DNA of 64,000 nt from Cheiracanthium punctorium (taxonomy: Eukaryota > Arthropoda > Arachnida > Araneae > Cheiracanthiidae). The stretch's first letter is position 1, and every line of letters begins with the position of its first letter. A model generated the notes under the pieces. That model was not told the origin of the DNA. It made no database searches and saw only the letters and a program-made list of their open reading frames with translations. The position numbers were made by a program, and so were the translations under genes. The stretch spans positions 1-64,000 of the forward strand of contig JAWZYV010001850.1 of the NCBI GenBank assembly GCA_038373885.1. Direction: 5' to 3'. Below, piece after piece: positions 1 to 11,173 of the stretch.

Positions 1-832
1 ATCCTTAATACAGCCGAATTTTTTTAATTATCAACTATAACGTGTTTTATTCATCGTTACTCCGATGTACTAAATGAGAAGATTTCAATTTTCTGAAATT
101 TGGCGGAATTCCCCCAACTTAAATCAATGTACTCAATTGGTGAGAATTCTGAAGATAGATCGCTTGAAATCCCTTAATAACTGCATTATTTCTTCACGGA
201 TCATTAAAATTTAACGCTGTATTGTAATAAAACCTTTGCACTTGTTTTTAAAAATCTATTTCCTTAAGCTCTCAATAAATTGCGCCAAGCCGAAAACTGT
301 GCAAACTGCTAGAACTCACTTTCTCAAAATCAGCATTTGAGCCATTTTATTTTTTCGCCAAACTAAAAAAAATTACATATTAGCCTCGGAAATCTTCAAT
401 TCTTATTGTTTTGCGTATAAAACATTTCATTCCTGCTCTGATTTCCCATGCACACGATACTATAATAAAAAATTAATAATCTTACAAATATAAACTAACA
501 AAAAAATCATTATTATTCTTTTATTTTTACTTTGAGAATTTAAAACATCTTATTCGGCAAAATCGCCACACATGGCAACCACGATCCTTATTTCACACTT
601 TTTTCAGTACAGGGGTTACAATTACGGAAAGCTTTTTGCGTGGAGAACATAAAAAATCTCTTAAATTCCGGGAACGGGTGGACTTTCAAAGTTTTAAAAT
701 AGACTATGATTTATTATATATTATTTTACATATCTGTGCAAAATTTCAGGCTGATAGGTCCATTTTTGTGGATTTGTATACAACTCAAATCCACAAACAA
801 ACAAATAGAATTTCATTTTTATTTATAAGATA
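1..832 (+). repeat. Dispersed repeat, copy A (AAAC-tailed)
   Basis: This AT-rich repeat recurs almost base for base at 26953-27790 and again, lacking its first part, at 27793-28459. It starts at or before the window edge with an ATCC-TTAATACAGCCG motif. It ends in a short run of AAAC units (about 791-806) followed by a common terminal segment ending TTATAAGAT. No protein is recognisable; the small open frame near 636-833 recurs in all three copies but looks like repeat sequence. An AAAC-type microsatellite tail suits the 3' end of a non-LTR retroelement or a SINE, but no reverse transcriptase is present, so the class is unknown. Confidence 0.75.
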
Positions 833-835
833 AAG

Positions 836-1190
836 CCCCTTGTAAAAAAGTATCGGGTAACGGTTACAGTCTAGCATCGGTCAATCTCTAATATACATAT
901 ATACACATACATATTAAACGTCGATGAAGTTTGTTCACATAAGAATATCTTGAATTGCGGAAAGTGCGAAACACAAAGAAGCGTACATGCAAAATTAACA
1001 TTTTATTAACATTTTATATACTTAGTGCAACATTGTAAGGGCTTCTGTGTTAGTTTGAAACAAAACGTACAGTTATGATAAGCATTAAAAGTGTATTTTT
1101 TTGCACAACTTAAGTGAATAATGTTCGTTCAATTCGGTTACCAAGAGGTAACCTCACTTTTACTGGCGGATTATCAAAGCAAGGCGCTTA
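836..1190. other. No gene seen
   Basis: AT-rich sequence with short TA/CA microsatellite-like stretches near 890-915. No reading frame, RNA gene or repeat boundary can be supported here. Confidence 0.5.
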
Positions 1191-1436
1191 TGCATGAGCG
1201 AGATTAAACGGTTTAATGCGCCTGTCGAAATTTCCCCCCAATTCCTGGAGTAGAAAATCCTCTAACTGCTGTTTATTGCTAGGAAGACGTTGGTTCATCT
1301 CTCTTTAAAGTATTCTCCAAATATTCTCAATAGGAGAAAGATCTCGACTAGCTGCTGGCCACTCTGAAGCAGGGACACGTTTCGAACATAGCTATGTTTT
1401 TGTCATTCTTCTTTTGTCTATGTGCGGCCTTCTCCT

Positions 1437-2761
1437 AGACAGCACATAAGCTTAAATCAAGCTTGACATTTGGCTTGGCAATGCAAGCTTGGCTTAAGAT
1501 GGATTTTAGCTTGCAAAGTGCGCAGTGATGGCGCCATCTGTGAAAGAGAATGGACATTAATTGTCTAGCGTCCTCAAATTTGCTGAAAGTTTGTAAAAGA
1601 TGTGTTTTATTTTATTGCCAGTGCCATATTACCGGCAGGGCAAACGGGGCAATTGCCCATGGGCCTTCAGATTTTAGGGCCCAAAAATCTTACATCTTAC
1701 ACTTTTGTAATTTTAAAATAAAATTACAAAGGATAAAAAAAAATTCAGAAGTTAAATAATTTTTTTAATTATAAAGTATGAACAATGAAAATAATTCAAA
1801 TTTACATTTGTATAAATTAATTTAAACTTATTTTTAATTCTTCGAAATGCTCTATATCGATATAGCATACCAATATGTAGGAAAATAACCACATTTGTAA
1901 AGAGAATTTTTAGCGTTAAAAAATAGCAAAATTTTTCAATTATTTGTTATTTTAAGAAATATTTACAAAAATGACTAAAGTGTTTGTATTCCATACATGT
2001 TAGCAACTGTGATATAGCATTTCGAAGTAACGTTTAACTATCTGTTTCTTTGATTTCAGATTACTTAACACAAAATTTGTGTTAAGTAAGTAAACCCATT
2101 CTATATTTCCAAATATGGAAATTCTTCAAAATAAAATACAATTATACTACGAAATTGATTTCAAAATCAGTCGTTTGTCTCGATTTTGGCCAGCAGTATT
2201 GCTCAACGATGAGTGTTGCGATATTGAAAGTTTTAAAACGTGTCCTGCTTTTAAGTTTATATTATGCTTATTTCCCTATTAGTAGAGTCTATAAATCACA
2301 CATAACATTATTTAAATTTTGATTCATCCCATGGAAAAATAAAAGAAACTTATCAGCATCGCCCATACTTATCGATCTGGCGTGACAACAGTCACTTCAA
2401 ACTTTAGTCATAGCTGCCCGAGGCAATAATGGCCGAGCGGTTAGCACGCGTTCCTTCCAGCCTAAAGTTCCCGGGATCGAACCCAGCCGTCGACGTTTGA
2501 TGGAACAGATTAAAATAACTTAAAATTTCAGCATAGAGGGGGAAAATGCGCGGAAAAATAAAGTATGTGGGGCGCGGGCGCCCCGTGTATTTAGAAAATT
2601 AATTTTAAGCTTGAAATGTCAAGCTTAATGCAAGCTGGGCAAGTGTAAACTAGAACACTTGATTCAAGCTTGCATCAAGCTTACACGCTTGAAATTTTCA
2701 AGCTTATTGACTTGATAAATCAAGCTTGCTGCAAGTTTGATGCAAGTTTGCTGTGCTGTCT
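1437..2761. mobile_element. Transposable element inserted in the Tc1-like transposase
   Basis: The segment starts AGACAGCACA and ends TGTGCTGTCT, a 10-bp perfect terminal inverted repeat, and both ends are rich in subterminal CAAGCTT/AAGCTTG motifs (1448-1520 and 2605-2740). It separates the two halves of the transposase pseudogene, which supports insertion. I see no clear target-site duplication (left flank CTTCTCCT, right flank GGGGTGTT), so the superfamily is uncertain; subterminal short repeats are common in hAT-like MITEs. A GGGCAAACGGGGCAATTG-type motif at 1636-1665 is probably part of another old repeat inside it, and a tRNA-derived SINE-like segment sits at 2422-2490. Confidence 0.6.
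2422..2500 (+). repeat. tRNA-derived SINE-like segment
   Basis: The sequence TGGCCGAGCGGTTAGCACG resembles the A box and D-arm of a Ser/Leu-type tRNA. About 40 bp downstream GGGATCGAACCC resembles a B box. No acceptor stem closes around it, so it is a SINE head or tRNA pseudogene and not a working tRNA. It lies within the 1437-2761 insertion. Confidence 0.5.
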
Positions 2762-3440
2762 GGGGTGTTGACTTGTTAGAGATAATCTCGTTTTCTGCCA
2801 AAAAATCTGTGTGCTAATGGTCGTAGATTCATTTCTAAAATGCGTCTATATTCTTCAAGTCTTTGTTATGCTCCTCGAAGAAGTCAAATTAAAAACTCCA
2901 TTCGCTTACAAGCACTCGGATTATCCAATCACAGAGCTTACATTAAGAAGCATGCTCTTGTAACAAAACGGATCGTTTGTTTCACGCTTTTGCCTAATAA
3001 ACTTTCGGCCAATATTTACACATGGAACCTGAAAAATAAATTCCCCTTGTCCACAGTATCTTCTTCCACAGTATCTTGTCCACAGTATCTACTGAATTAG
3101 AATTCAGCTAAGTTTACATTTGGCCGACGAAATACGGCGACGGTTACTCAATGAAATGAGAAATGCTTTACGTCTTACTTTGTGTAATGTGTATCTACAC
3201 CTTTTGATATATCGACGCAGAGTTGCTTAGGAAATGGTCTTTTCAAAACTTTGCTTTTCGCAAGTGACAAGATCTGCAACTGCCAAATGTCTGTTTTTAC
3301 GAATATCTCTACGAAATAGTTTCCGACCAGAAGCCTTTCTTGAACGGTTATTTCCAGTTGTAGTGAATCATTTTGTAATACTATCCACTACAGATTGTGT
3401 CAAGTAGAATATTTGGCTAGTTTGGCGTTGCGAAACATTA

Positions 3441-4268
3441 TTTTAGTGCTACTGTATCATGTGTTTGCATTTTGCATGAGCAGTAGCCCCACCCCTCGCT
3501 CCATGCTTTCGTTTACTACAGATAACGATTGGGAATTGCTCGTCTTTGTATGCTGTTTCCTTCCTCTGGCGTCATTGACAAATTTTACACGAAACGACTA
3601 TTCTTGTTCGTTCAAATGAATAAACTTTATTGAAAAGCGTTGGGAATAAAAATGCAAGTATTATATAAACTTTCAATTCTTCCTTTTTTTAAGTTGTGGC
3701 ATTCTTACATAGTGGATATGTACATATATTTTTGAATTTTATAACATTTCGACCATCCTACATTTTTAAAATTACAAAAACCTCAGTGAACGAACATCAT
3801 TGACATTGACTATTTATGTAGATATATATATATATAAGCCAATTTTTCAATATTTTCTTAATGATATCGTTTATATATAAACCAATTAAATTATTTTTTC
3901 GATATTTTCAGTATATTATGTCTCAAAGAGGCAGTATGGATAGCAAATGATTGCTAATTGATTTTCGTTATTTTTTGTTTGCTTCATCAATTTATAAATT
4001 ATGTGAGCTATAATTTTATGTTAGATATTTCTTTTACACTTATCATAGGTGTAAAATACACAGACAACAATTATATTTTATCTCGAAGCTATTAATGAAA
4101 TATTTACTTATCCATCTTTTCCAATCAATTGTAACGTCAAATGAAATTTGCAAAGCATGCTCGTGGAGCAATTTAAATTTCATTATTATGAACATTGGAA
4201 CTGCTGGACATCAATCATAGTGTGAATGTACGAGGAATTTCCTATATGTTGATAAACTTTATATTAAC
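3441..4268. other. No gene seen
   Basis: AT-rich DNA with a short (TA)n tract near 3822-3835. It may include the outer part of the dead Tc1-like element, but no terminal repeat or coding block can be supported. Confidence 0.45.
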
Positions 4269-4988
4269 TTAACCCTTTCCCTGCCGCACATACTTCTGAT
4301 GAAAGTTTTTGCAAGATACTGTTTTTCTACGTTATATGCTTGCTAAATAACACATAAATGCAAACAAAAAAATTTTTTTTGTTATTTCTGTGGTAGCAAC
4401 AAAATGGTTCAAAAACGCACCATCAGCAGGAACCATTATGAAAAAGTACATACAAGAAAATATGAAAAATCTTACATAAAATCATTAAATAAATGAGTGG
4501 CTTCTGGAAGAGTCAAAAAACGTGTATTTCGATCAAAAAAACTAGCTAAAAAAAGAATGAAAATATCCAAGTCCAAATTTCTCTCATTCTATTTTTATAC
4601 TGCTTCATGCTGATAGTGCGTTTTCGCACCAATAATTTCAAGCTTTAAAAATACAAGGAAAAATTAAACAACGATCTTACCTGTAGATGCCATTTTGTTC
4701 TTAAAGAATAAAATTATTGAATTTTTTTAGCGAAGACGTGCTCATCATATGGCGCTATCTATTTTGAGATCGATGATCTCATTAAAAATTGAAACGTTAA
4801 ATTGCCTTACATTGAATTTTTTTAAATTACAAATAGGTACCAGTTAGTATTAAAAAATATTTTGTAAAATTATAACTCTTCATTTACATCAAACAATTAA
4901 ACAAAAACTGTTTGTCCCAATTTAAGGCCTTGAAAAAAAATAATTTTTAAATGGTGTGAAAACGCACCACCAGCAGGGAATGGATTAA
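4269..4988. mobile_element. piggyBac-type non-autonomous element (MITE) with TTAA target
   Basis: The element is flanked by TTAA at 4269-4272 and TTAA at 4985-4988. Inside these, the left end CCCTTTCCCTGC and the right end, read in reverse complement as TCCATTCCCTGC, match at 10 of 12 positions. TTAA duplication with CCC-starting ends is typical of piggyBac elements. Subterminal motifs around GCGTTTT..GCACCA recur in both orientations (about 4415, 4617 and 4960). There is no transposase frame, so it depends on a partner element. Confidence 0.7.
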
Positions 4989-7080
4989 TATTAAAGCAGT
5001 TATTACTTATATCTAAAAACAGGCAAGCCTCCTGACTGAGTACAATGTAATCCTGAGAAACATTTAATTTACTGTGTGAAAAAAAAATGAAACAGGGTAC
5101 AGGTGAGAAAAAAAAATGAGTCCTTTGTGATTATAATATTGCCTTCTTAAAAAAAGAAGAAACAAAAGAAAGAGAAACAAACAAACAAACAAAACAAAAC
5201 GCTATATTAATGTGTAAGAATTTTCACTTGATTAAATCCACCAAACAAAAATCTATCGTGTAAAGTGAAATTTGTGACACATGATTTAAATGTGTATCTA
5301 ATTGGAAATTTTGTTGAGTTACTATGATGTATATCACATATTTAATATTGATCCTCATTTACTTTCAGTTTTTTCAATTTAATCTATTCAAAATCATACA
5401 TTCTAACACATTTTTTCTGTTCTCAATTTCCCTCACTATGGTTTTCTGTTCGTATTTCGCTTCCTCCCGTATGCAGTATTTTTATTTGTTTATTTTTCTC
5501 ATGAGAACGTAGTCGCCATATGGGCGAAAATAGAATATATTAAGTCAATTCGCAATCGTAATGGGTTTTTTATTCCCTCTGTCTTGTCTTTTTTTTTTTT
5601 TTGGCATAAATTATTTTGATGCCCTGTATCATCATTCAAATATATCCGTTCGCGGTTTCGCTACTTTAAAGTTCTTGGTTTAAATTTTATGGTTGCTTTC
5701 TAATGGATGTTGTTAATGGGCGTAAGAAGTTCCGAAAGCTTCTAATTGATCAAAAAATCGAGCTATAAGCGCGATATATATGTACTTCTTTTACAGATTT
5801 ACTAAGTACAAAAGTATGTGTTTACAAAAGAACAAATAGATGAATGTGGAAAACCAAGTCATTTAGTTACCGAAACTAGTTACGGAAAGTTACAGACGGT
5901 TATTTTCTTGTTGGTCGATATTTCTTAATTTTCAACTGTATACAGGAAAGTACCGGTTAATCCTGTCGGAGATATCTACCACATAGACTAGATAATATTT
6001 ACACCGAAGGACCAGCAGGTTGGTAAAGAAAAAAGTTTATGGGCTGCTAGGCTACTTTAATCATTTTTCTAAGCCACTGAAGTAATTAAACACCTTCGTA
6101 ACAATAATTTAGTTAATAATGAACGCAATTTTAATACAGTGTTATATAAACTTAAAAACTTGTTTCTAAATTACTTGAATGAGTATTTTTACCTACAAAA
6201 AGTGATTGACAATGTTTACAAAAAATGATTGACAATGTTTAATAATATTAGTTATGTCAAATAAATTCGAAAATTGAATGAAATGAGAGTGAATATAAAA
6301 ATTTCATGAAAAAAAATCTATTTCAGGAAAATTGATTTTTTTAAAGTTTAGAAGGATATTTTAACATTTTAAGAGAATTTATATCTAATCGAAGCTTCTA
6401 AAGTGTGTGGCAAGAAATGCGCAAAAATGCCCCAAAGGTTTCAATATTAGTTATGAAAAGAAATATACAGATTTCTTATACCTTGCGGACCTAAAAATAT
6501 TATTTTAATAAAAGAAGGGATTTCACCTCTTGAAGAAAATTTGAGATGAGACAGCGGGGAAACATAAAATGAAGTGTGAAGTTTCCATTTTCTTTCAAAA
6601 GTTAAATGTATTTGGGTGAAATCATTTCGGAGATATATTTTTACAAGAATTCAAATTTACCTCTAGCTTTAAGGTTTCCTATTAAATGAACCTTCATACT
6701 TGCGGTGTAAGTTGTTTGCTCCACATTCTGCAATTTATATGTTTATTACTGAAAGGCGAACACTTTTATTGTCATAGATCTTTCACATTTAAATGCGTTT
6801 ATTAAGTTTTGCATAATATGACCAGTAGAATTTTTATATGTTATTTTTCAAAATCCGCAGCTATTTAAATTCCAGTTTCGCTCCTAAAGAAACAAAAAAA
6901 TCAAATGATTAGTTCTATTAGTTCTATTTGAAATAGTTCTATCGATAAACATTATTTCTCAAATATTCTTATTGCTTTTATGATTTTTATTAATCAGGGA
7001 GCTTTTCATACTTCGCATGAAAATAAAAATTCTCATAAAAATATTCACAAATGATTCCAAAGTGAGAAATAACTGGTAAT
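4989..7080. other. No gene seen, left flank of the palindromic element
   Basis: AT-rich sequence with A-rich simple tracts at 5080-5200, a 15-bp T run near 5590 and a short tandem duplication of TGATTGACAATGTTTA at 6204-6240. No supported coding region, RNA or transposon boundary. Confidence 0.5.
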
Positions 7081-7086
7081 AACACT
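7081..7086 (+). repeat. Left 6-bp target-site duplication AACACT
   Basis: AACACT directly abuts the first base of the left terminal inverted repeat. The same six bases abut the last base of the right one at 20942-20947. A 6-bp duplication is the size made by Maverick/Polinton integrases. Confidence 0.85.
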
Positions 7087-7098
7087 AGTAGTAGATAA

Positions 7099-7235
7099 AT
7101 GACAGTTCACCTCAGCCGGTACCATGTTAATTCGCCGGTACGCCGTACAGGTGCTTTCCCTAGGCTGAGCGGGGAAGGGGGGCGTGGTCGGACCGGATGT
7201 GGGGAGAGGAAGTTGGAAAGGGTTGATAAGAATTT
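7099..7235. promoter_or_regulatory. GC-rich terminal block of the left TIR
   Basis: A block much richer in G and C than its surroundings (repeated CGGTACC/CGCCGGTACGCCG motifs, then a G-rich run) lies just inside the tip and is mirrored at about 20793-20929. Open frames on both strands across it are mirror shadows without similarity to anything I know. It could be a replication-origin or promoter block; this is inference from position only. Confidence 0.3.
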
Positions 7236-7239
7236 TTTT

Positions 7240-7480
7240 CCTTTTTTTCAGATAAGGGTACTTGTAATTTTTTTCAGATTGTGACATATTTTTCAAATAA
7301 GGGGACTTGTAATTTTTTCAGACTTTAAGATATTTTTGAAATAAGGGTACTTGGAAAAATTTTCAGATTGTGACATATTTCTCAAATAAGAGGACTTGGA
7401 AAAAATTTTCAGATTGCGATGCATTCTCTCATGAAAAATAAGGGACTTTAACATTTAGTATCAAAATAAGAGACTTTGAC
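7240..7480 (+). repeat. Subterminal minisatellite 1, left arm
   Basis: About five imperfect units of roughly 45-50 bp, each containing AATAAGGGxACTTG followed by a T-rich stretch and CAGATTGTGACATATTT. The mirror copy is at 20548-20788. Confidence 0.75.
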
Positions 7481-7555
7481 ATAATTTTAAATAAGCTATA
7501 TGATCTAAACCTGAAATAAAAAATATTATTATAAAATGAGGACCCACCAGCCGCC

Positions 7556-7574
7556 CGGTAGAATTCGTCTACCG
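7556..7574. other. Small hairpin in the left arm
   Basis: CGGTAGA, five loop bases, then TCTACCG form a perfect 7-bp stem inside a GC-rich stretch (7545-7575). It is mirrored in the right arm at about 20454-20472. Function unknown. Confidence 0.4.
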
Positions 7575-7729
7575 CCTCATTTCAAATAAAAATTCTTACT
7601 ATGCTTTTCCACGTCACGCTAGCCTCGCATGAATGGAGACAGGGCGTAGCACAGCAGACGCGTTGTTGTTTTTGTTTCTTTAAATAATAATTAACTATGT
7701 GGAGCAAAGAAATGAACAACATCCCCAGG

Positions 7730-8290
7730 AGGCCTACGAACTTTAATTTTAAGTTAAATAAGTAATTTTACAACAAATATTTTTTTAATCAAGAATTAAT
7801 TTATTTTTTAAACAAGTTTTAATTTTAAGTTAAATATTTTTCTAAATTTATTTTTAATCAAGAGTTTTAATTTTAAGTTAATAATTTTACAACAAATATT
7901 TTTTTAACCAAGTTTTAATTTTTAGTTAAATAATTTTACAACAAATATTTTTTACCAAGTTTTAATTTTACAACAAATATTTTTTACCAAGTTTTAATTT
8001 TAAGTGAAATAATTTTACAACAAATATTTTTTTTACCAAGTTTTAATTTTAAGTTAAATAATTTTACAACAAATTTTTTTAATTAATTTTACAACAAAAT
8101 TTTTTTTAATCAAGAGTTAATTTATTTTTATTTTTTAAACCAAGTTTTAATTTTAAGTGAAATAATTTTACAACAAATATTTTTTTAATCAAATGTTTTT
8201 AATTTATCAGGAAAAAATTTTAATCAAGTGTTTTTAATTTATCAAGAAAAAAAAAAATTTAATCAAGAGTTTTAATTTTTTGTATACCGT
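7730..8290 (+). repeat. Minisatellite 2, left arm
   Basis: Many imperfect units of about 45 bp built from AAGTTTTAATTTTAAGT and AATTTTACAACAAATATTTTTT. The mirror copy is at about 19738-20298. Extremely AT-rich, non-coding. Confidence 0.8.
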
Positions 8291-8507
8291 ATTTTTGTTA
8301 AGTAGCCGTTTAACATTAAAGTAGGATTTAGGATACCCATACATTTTCTACAAATTTAATCTACTGTTAGGGAAGTGAGAAAATTATACCATAGAAAGAT
8401 TTTAGTACCTACAGATTTTACAAATAATGATTTGGATATAGTCTTATTTTCTATTGCGAGAAAACCACTTTAGCCATATATCCCCCAAAACTCAAGTTTT
8501 CGTATAC

Positions 8508-8585
8508 GAAATGCATGAATACGCGTTAGATCCCCTTAGAAAGTCTTCCTACCAAGGCACCCCTCATCCTAGGCAGATACCCCCG
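8508..8585 (-). repeat. Diverged SINE tail relic, left arm
   Basis: GAATACGCGTTAG ... CATCCTAGGCAGATA is the reverse complement of a segment that recurs, diverged, in two SINE-like copies at 58825-58890 and 59042-59115 (ATCTGCCTxxGxxGAGG ... GGAGGACTTT ... ACGCATATTCAC). Because it is in both arms, this insertion predates palindrome formation. Confidence 0.5.
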
Positions 8586-9714
8586 CGTGCAGGTTTACCT
8601 TAAAGCACAAACAAACAAAGTATTTATCTAAACATTTTTTCTTACCCACACATTTTTGATAAATCTTAGGCAACGATTATACTAGTTTATATTTTCTATA
8701 GATCAATTAGAGGAAAAAATGCATTTTTATTAATCCTACAAAACATTTTTTTACTGTATATCCCAAGTAGAGTAACTTGATTTATAGAATTTCAATACGA
8801 TACGAGTTAGATTGTTTATGTGCAACACTCATTTCACTTTGACTATGAAAGCATAATTTTATGCATGAATCAACCTTTTGAGTGGTATGCACTTAACCTA
8901 TTTTATAGAAAGGTGAGCATAACTAGCACAAACTTTTAGACTAGATAGTACTATTGTTAGAAAGTTGAACTATTGGAAATAAAAATTGAAGATCCGTTTT
9001 AGCACAATTGCATGTACATAAAATATCTTTCAATACTTAGATAGTTTAAATCACAAATCATTACTTAAACTAAAAAATACAAGGTTTTTACTTACGTGAA
9101 GGAGATCGTGCTAAATCTTCGAGTCTCTGGACAAAGTACCAACATCTATACGGCTAGCAAGACCGGAAAATCGAATAATGATTTAAAATACATTATCCCT
9201 AATTCCCGGTCCAACTAGCACATTTTCATTCATTCTTAATACCATCATATGCTGAAATAGGTATATTATTTTGACACTAAAAACAAAACACATTTGAAGA
9301 TATTAAACGCTTTAAAAGTAATTTTTTTTTCTTATAACAATTTACCAGATTCACAATGCTATTTTATGTAGGATAAAATTAGTTAGCAAGCGAAAATTTA
9401 ATCTTAGTTAGAATTTACTGAAATACCGTGCATGCCTTATTTTCTATTAGGAGAAAGCCCTCAAACCCCAGTTTTTGTATACAAACGGCATAAAGTACTT
9501 CTACCGATAATGCTATTAATATTAATTACACTGGATTACCCACTAAAAATTTCGCAAAACACCAAAATACAGAAAAACATACATTAACAAAAAAATCATA
9601 CTTAAAATTACAACACATCAAAAGTGCAAACTATAAGAACCGCATAATTATTTTCAATTAGAATTACGGTATCAACTTATATGTAACTAAAATAATAGAA
9701 AATATTACACTTAC

Positions 9715-9941
9715 CCTGTACTTGTACACGCGAGAGGTGAAAATAATAAAAATATTCGCAAATATATCCACAGCATAAGTAAAATCCACGTGCTGGCCAT
9801 ATTGCTGATAACAGAAATTGAGATAAAAAAGTGCCTTGAGGCTCTACAGAGCCGGTACAATAAGAGTTGGCCAGTTTGCCGATAAGATAAAACCAGGGAG
9901 GGTGCTAGGGGAATACCGAATTGTGGGGACACGTGTTTCAT
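9715..9941 (-). CDS. Possible first coding exon with signal peptide, left arm copy
   Basis: Read on the minus strand, a 76-codon frame ends exactly at a strong splice-donor sequence, CAGG/GTAAGTG (donor GT at 9713-9714). A second in-frame ATG at residue 48 has a favourable context (A at -3, G at +4) and begins MASTWILLMLWIYLRIFLLF, a hydrophobic run typical of a signal peptide or membrane anchor, followed by SPLACTSTG. This would be the secreted or membrane-bound start of a spliced gene pointing outward from the centre. The next exon is not certain: candidate acceptors lie near the mirror of 18770 (TTTCAG) and 18868. The left copy differs from the right by Gly for Asp at residue 9. Real expression is unproven. 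Confidence 0.35.
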
Positions 9942-10299
9942 TCTACGTTCAAAAATGGGGACTTATGGATGAAGATGTTTACTACATAAAAACATGATCT
10001 AATTTTTACAAACGCATTGGAACTTTGTATAGGATATCTATTGAACATGTATTAAATACATTATGATTATTCTTCTGATCGACATTATATCCTAAATTCA
10101 AATATCAAAGTTAAGCTACAACGATTAATATATTTTACGTAGTTTAGGAAAATAATGAATCATTAAATTAATTTCTGTGAAACAATTAGCAAAGATCATT
10201 GTACTAAAGCAAATTATTTTTGTTAAGTTTTGATAAATAACAGTAATAAATTATAGGCATTGCAGATGAATGAGTATTCACGTATAAAATAGGTATTAA

Positions 10300-10620
10300 A
10301 ATTATTGTTTAAAACAATTTTTAGAATAATAAACTAAAATTTTTATTTAATAAAGCCATAAACTAAAATTATTAATTAAAACTTGTTAATAAATTAAACA
10401 TATCAAAATTTTTTTTATAGACTTAAATTTTACATAGACATCCTTTTAATAAATGCATAAACTAAACTTATTGTTTAAAACAATTTTTTACAATAATAAA
10501 CTAAAATTTTTATTTAATAAATTCATAAACTAAAACAATTTTTACAATAATAAACTAAAATTTTTTTAATAAAGTCATAAACTGAAATTATTAATGAAAA
10601 CCTGTTAATAAATTAAACTG
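10300..10620 (+). repeat. Minisatellite 3, left arm
   Basis: Imperfect units containing AATAATAAACTAAAATTTTTATTTAATAAA and CATAAACTAAAATTATT, mirrored at 17404-17724. It lies between the signal-peptide exon and the promoter of the 515-aa gene. Confidence 0.75.
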
Positions 10621-10779
10621 ATTACTCTAAAAGATAGCTAATCACAACATATATCAGAAAAAATATAAGCAATTATAATACCTGAAAAATACCGGACAAC
10701 ACTCTTGTTACATGCGGACAAAACATCTGTTTGCACGGCTAAAGTATTCTTGGGTACCCGTTGCAGGAGAACTTACCTA

Positions 10780-11173
10780 CGCCCAACCTACAAACTCTAC
10801 AAATTTAACGGCAACTGATTTTCTCTTATCAGGTATCACAGATCAGATAAGAGATAAGGAAGTGACATGCGCAGAAGACACGTGATAGTGACGTGAGCAA
10901 ATCTGTGTTGATTGAATATCCGGTAGGTTTCTGGCAGGATGTACATTGAGTGGCAACTCTCTGTAACAGGCTAAGACAAGTTAGATGATGCAATATCTAC
11001 AGGGTTGAGGAAGGTAGAGGGCGCTTGGGTAATCACGTGATTTTTTAAAGAATCCGTATAGAGACATTTTAGTTAGATAAAGTGGCCAGGTGTGTGTTGC
11101 GAGACTCTCTTTACACTGTGTGCGCCTATACTTAAGACGTGTGTTTTAATTGATTTTTCACCGAGTTTCAAAA
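10780..11173 (+). promoter_or_regulatory. Upstream region of the 515-aa gene, left arm
   Basis: A less AT-rich stretch precedes the start codon. It contains a perfect 9-bp inverted pair TCTCTTATC (10822-10830) and GATAAGAGA (10846-10854), both GATA-factor-like sites, with a further GATAAGG alongside. Two CACGTG E-boxes follow at 10879-10884 and 11034-11039, the second inside the 12-bp perfect palindrome AATCACGTGATT. No clear TATA box is seen. The motifs are visible; that they drive transcription is inference. Mirrored at 16851-17244. Confidence 0.45.

Larger units (their letters stand above)
1195..3440 (-). pseudogene. Decayed Tc1/mariner-type transposase, split by an insertion
   Basis: Read on the minus strand, 3430 to 3120 gives a helix-turn-helix N-terminal region with a GRK...RRDIRK stretch and a TLRRYIKR stretch, as in Tc1 DNA-binding domains. 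From about 2900 to 2762 comes EYRRILEMNLRPLAHRFFG followed by a degenerate Q-x-N, matching the catalytic core just before the second Asp motif. The frame is then broken by the element at 1437-2761 and resumes at 1385-1195 with EWPAASRDLSPIENIW, the hallmark EWPAxSPDLNPIENxW block holding the last acidic catalytic residue of DD34E transposases. Several stop codons and frameshifts make it dead. Family assignment is firm; exact ends and the terminal repeats of this old element were not found. Confidence 0.85.

Noticed and set aside
7045..7296. Small frames at both tips of the palindrome on both strands (7045-7296, 7099-7284, 20732-20977, 20744-20929)
   Set aside because: They overlap each other on opposite strands, run through minisatellite and GC-rich tip sequence, and the outward ends continue into unrelated flanking DNA.
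11150..11173. Eight extra codons before the ATG of the 515-aa gene
   Set aside because: The extension would start at TTG. The ATG at 11174 is the first Met, has a good context and is enough to give the whole recognisable protein.
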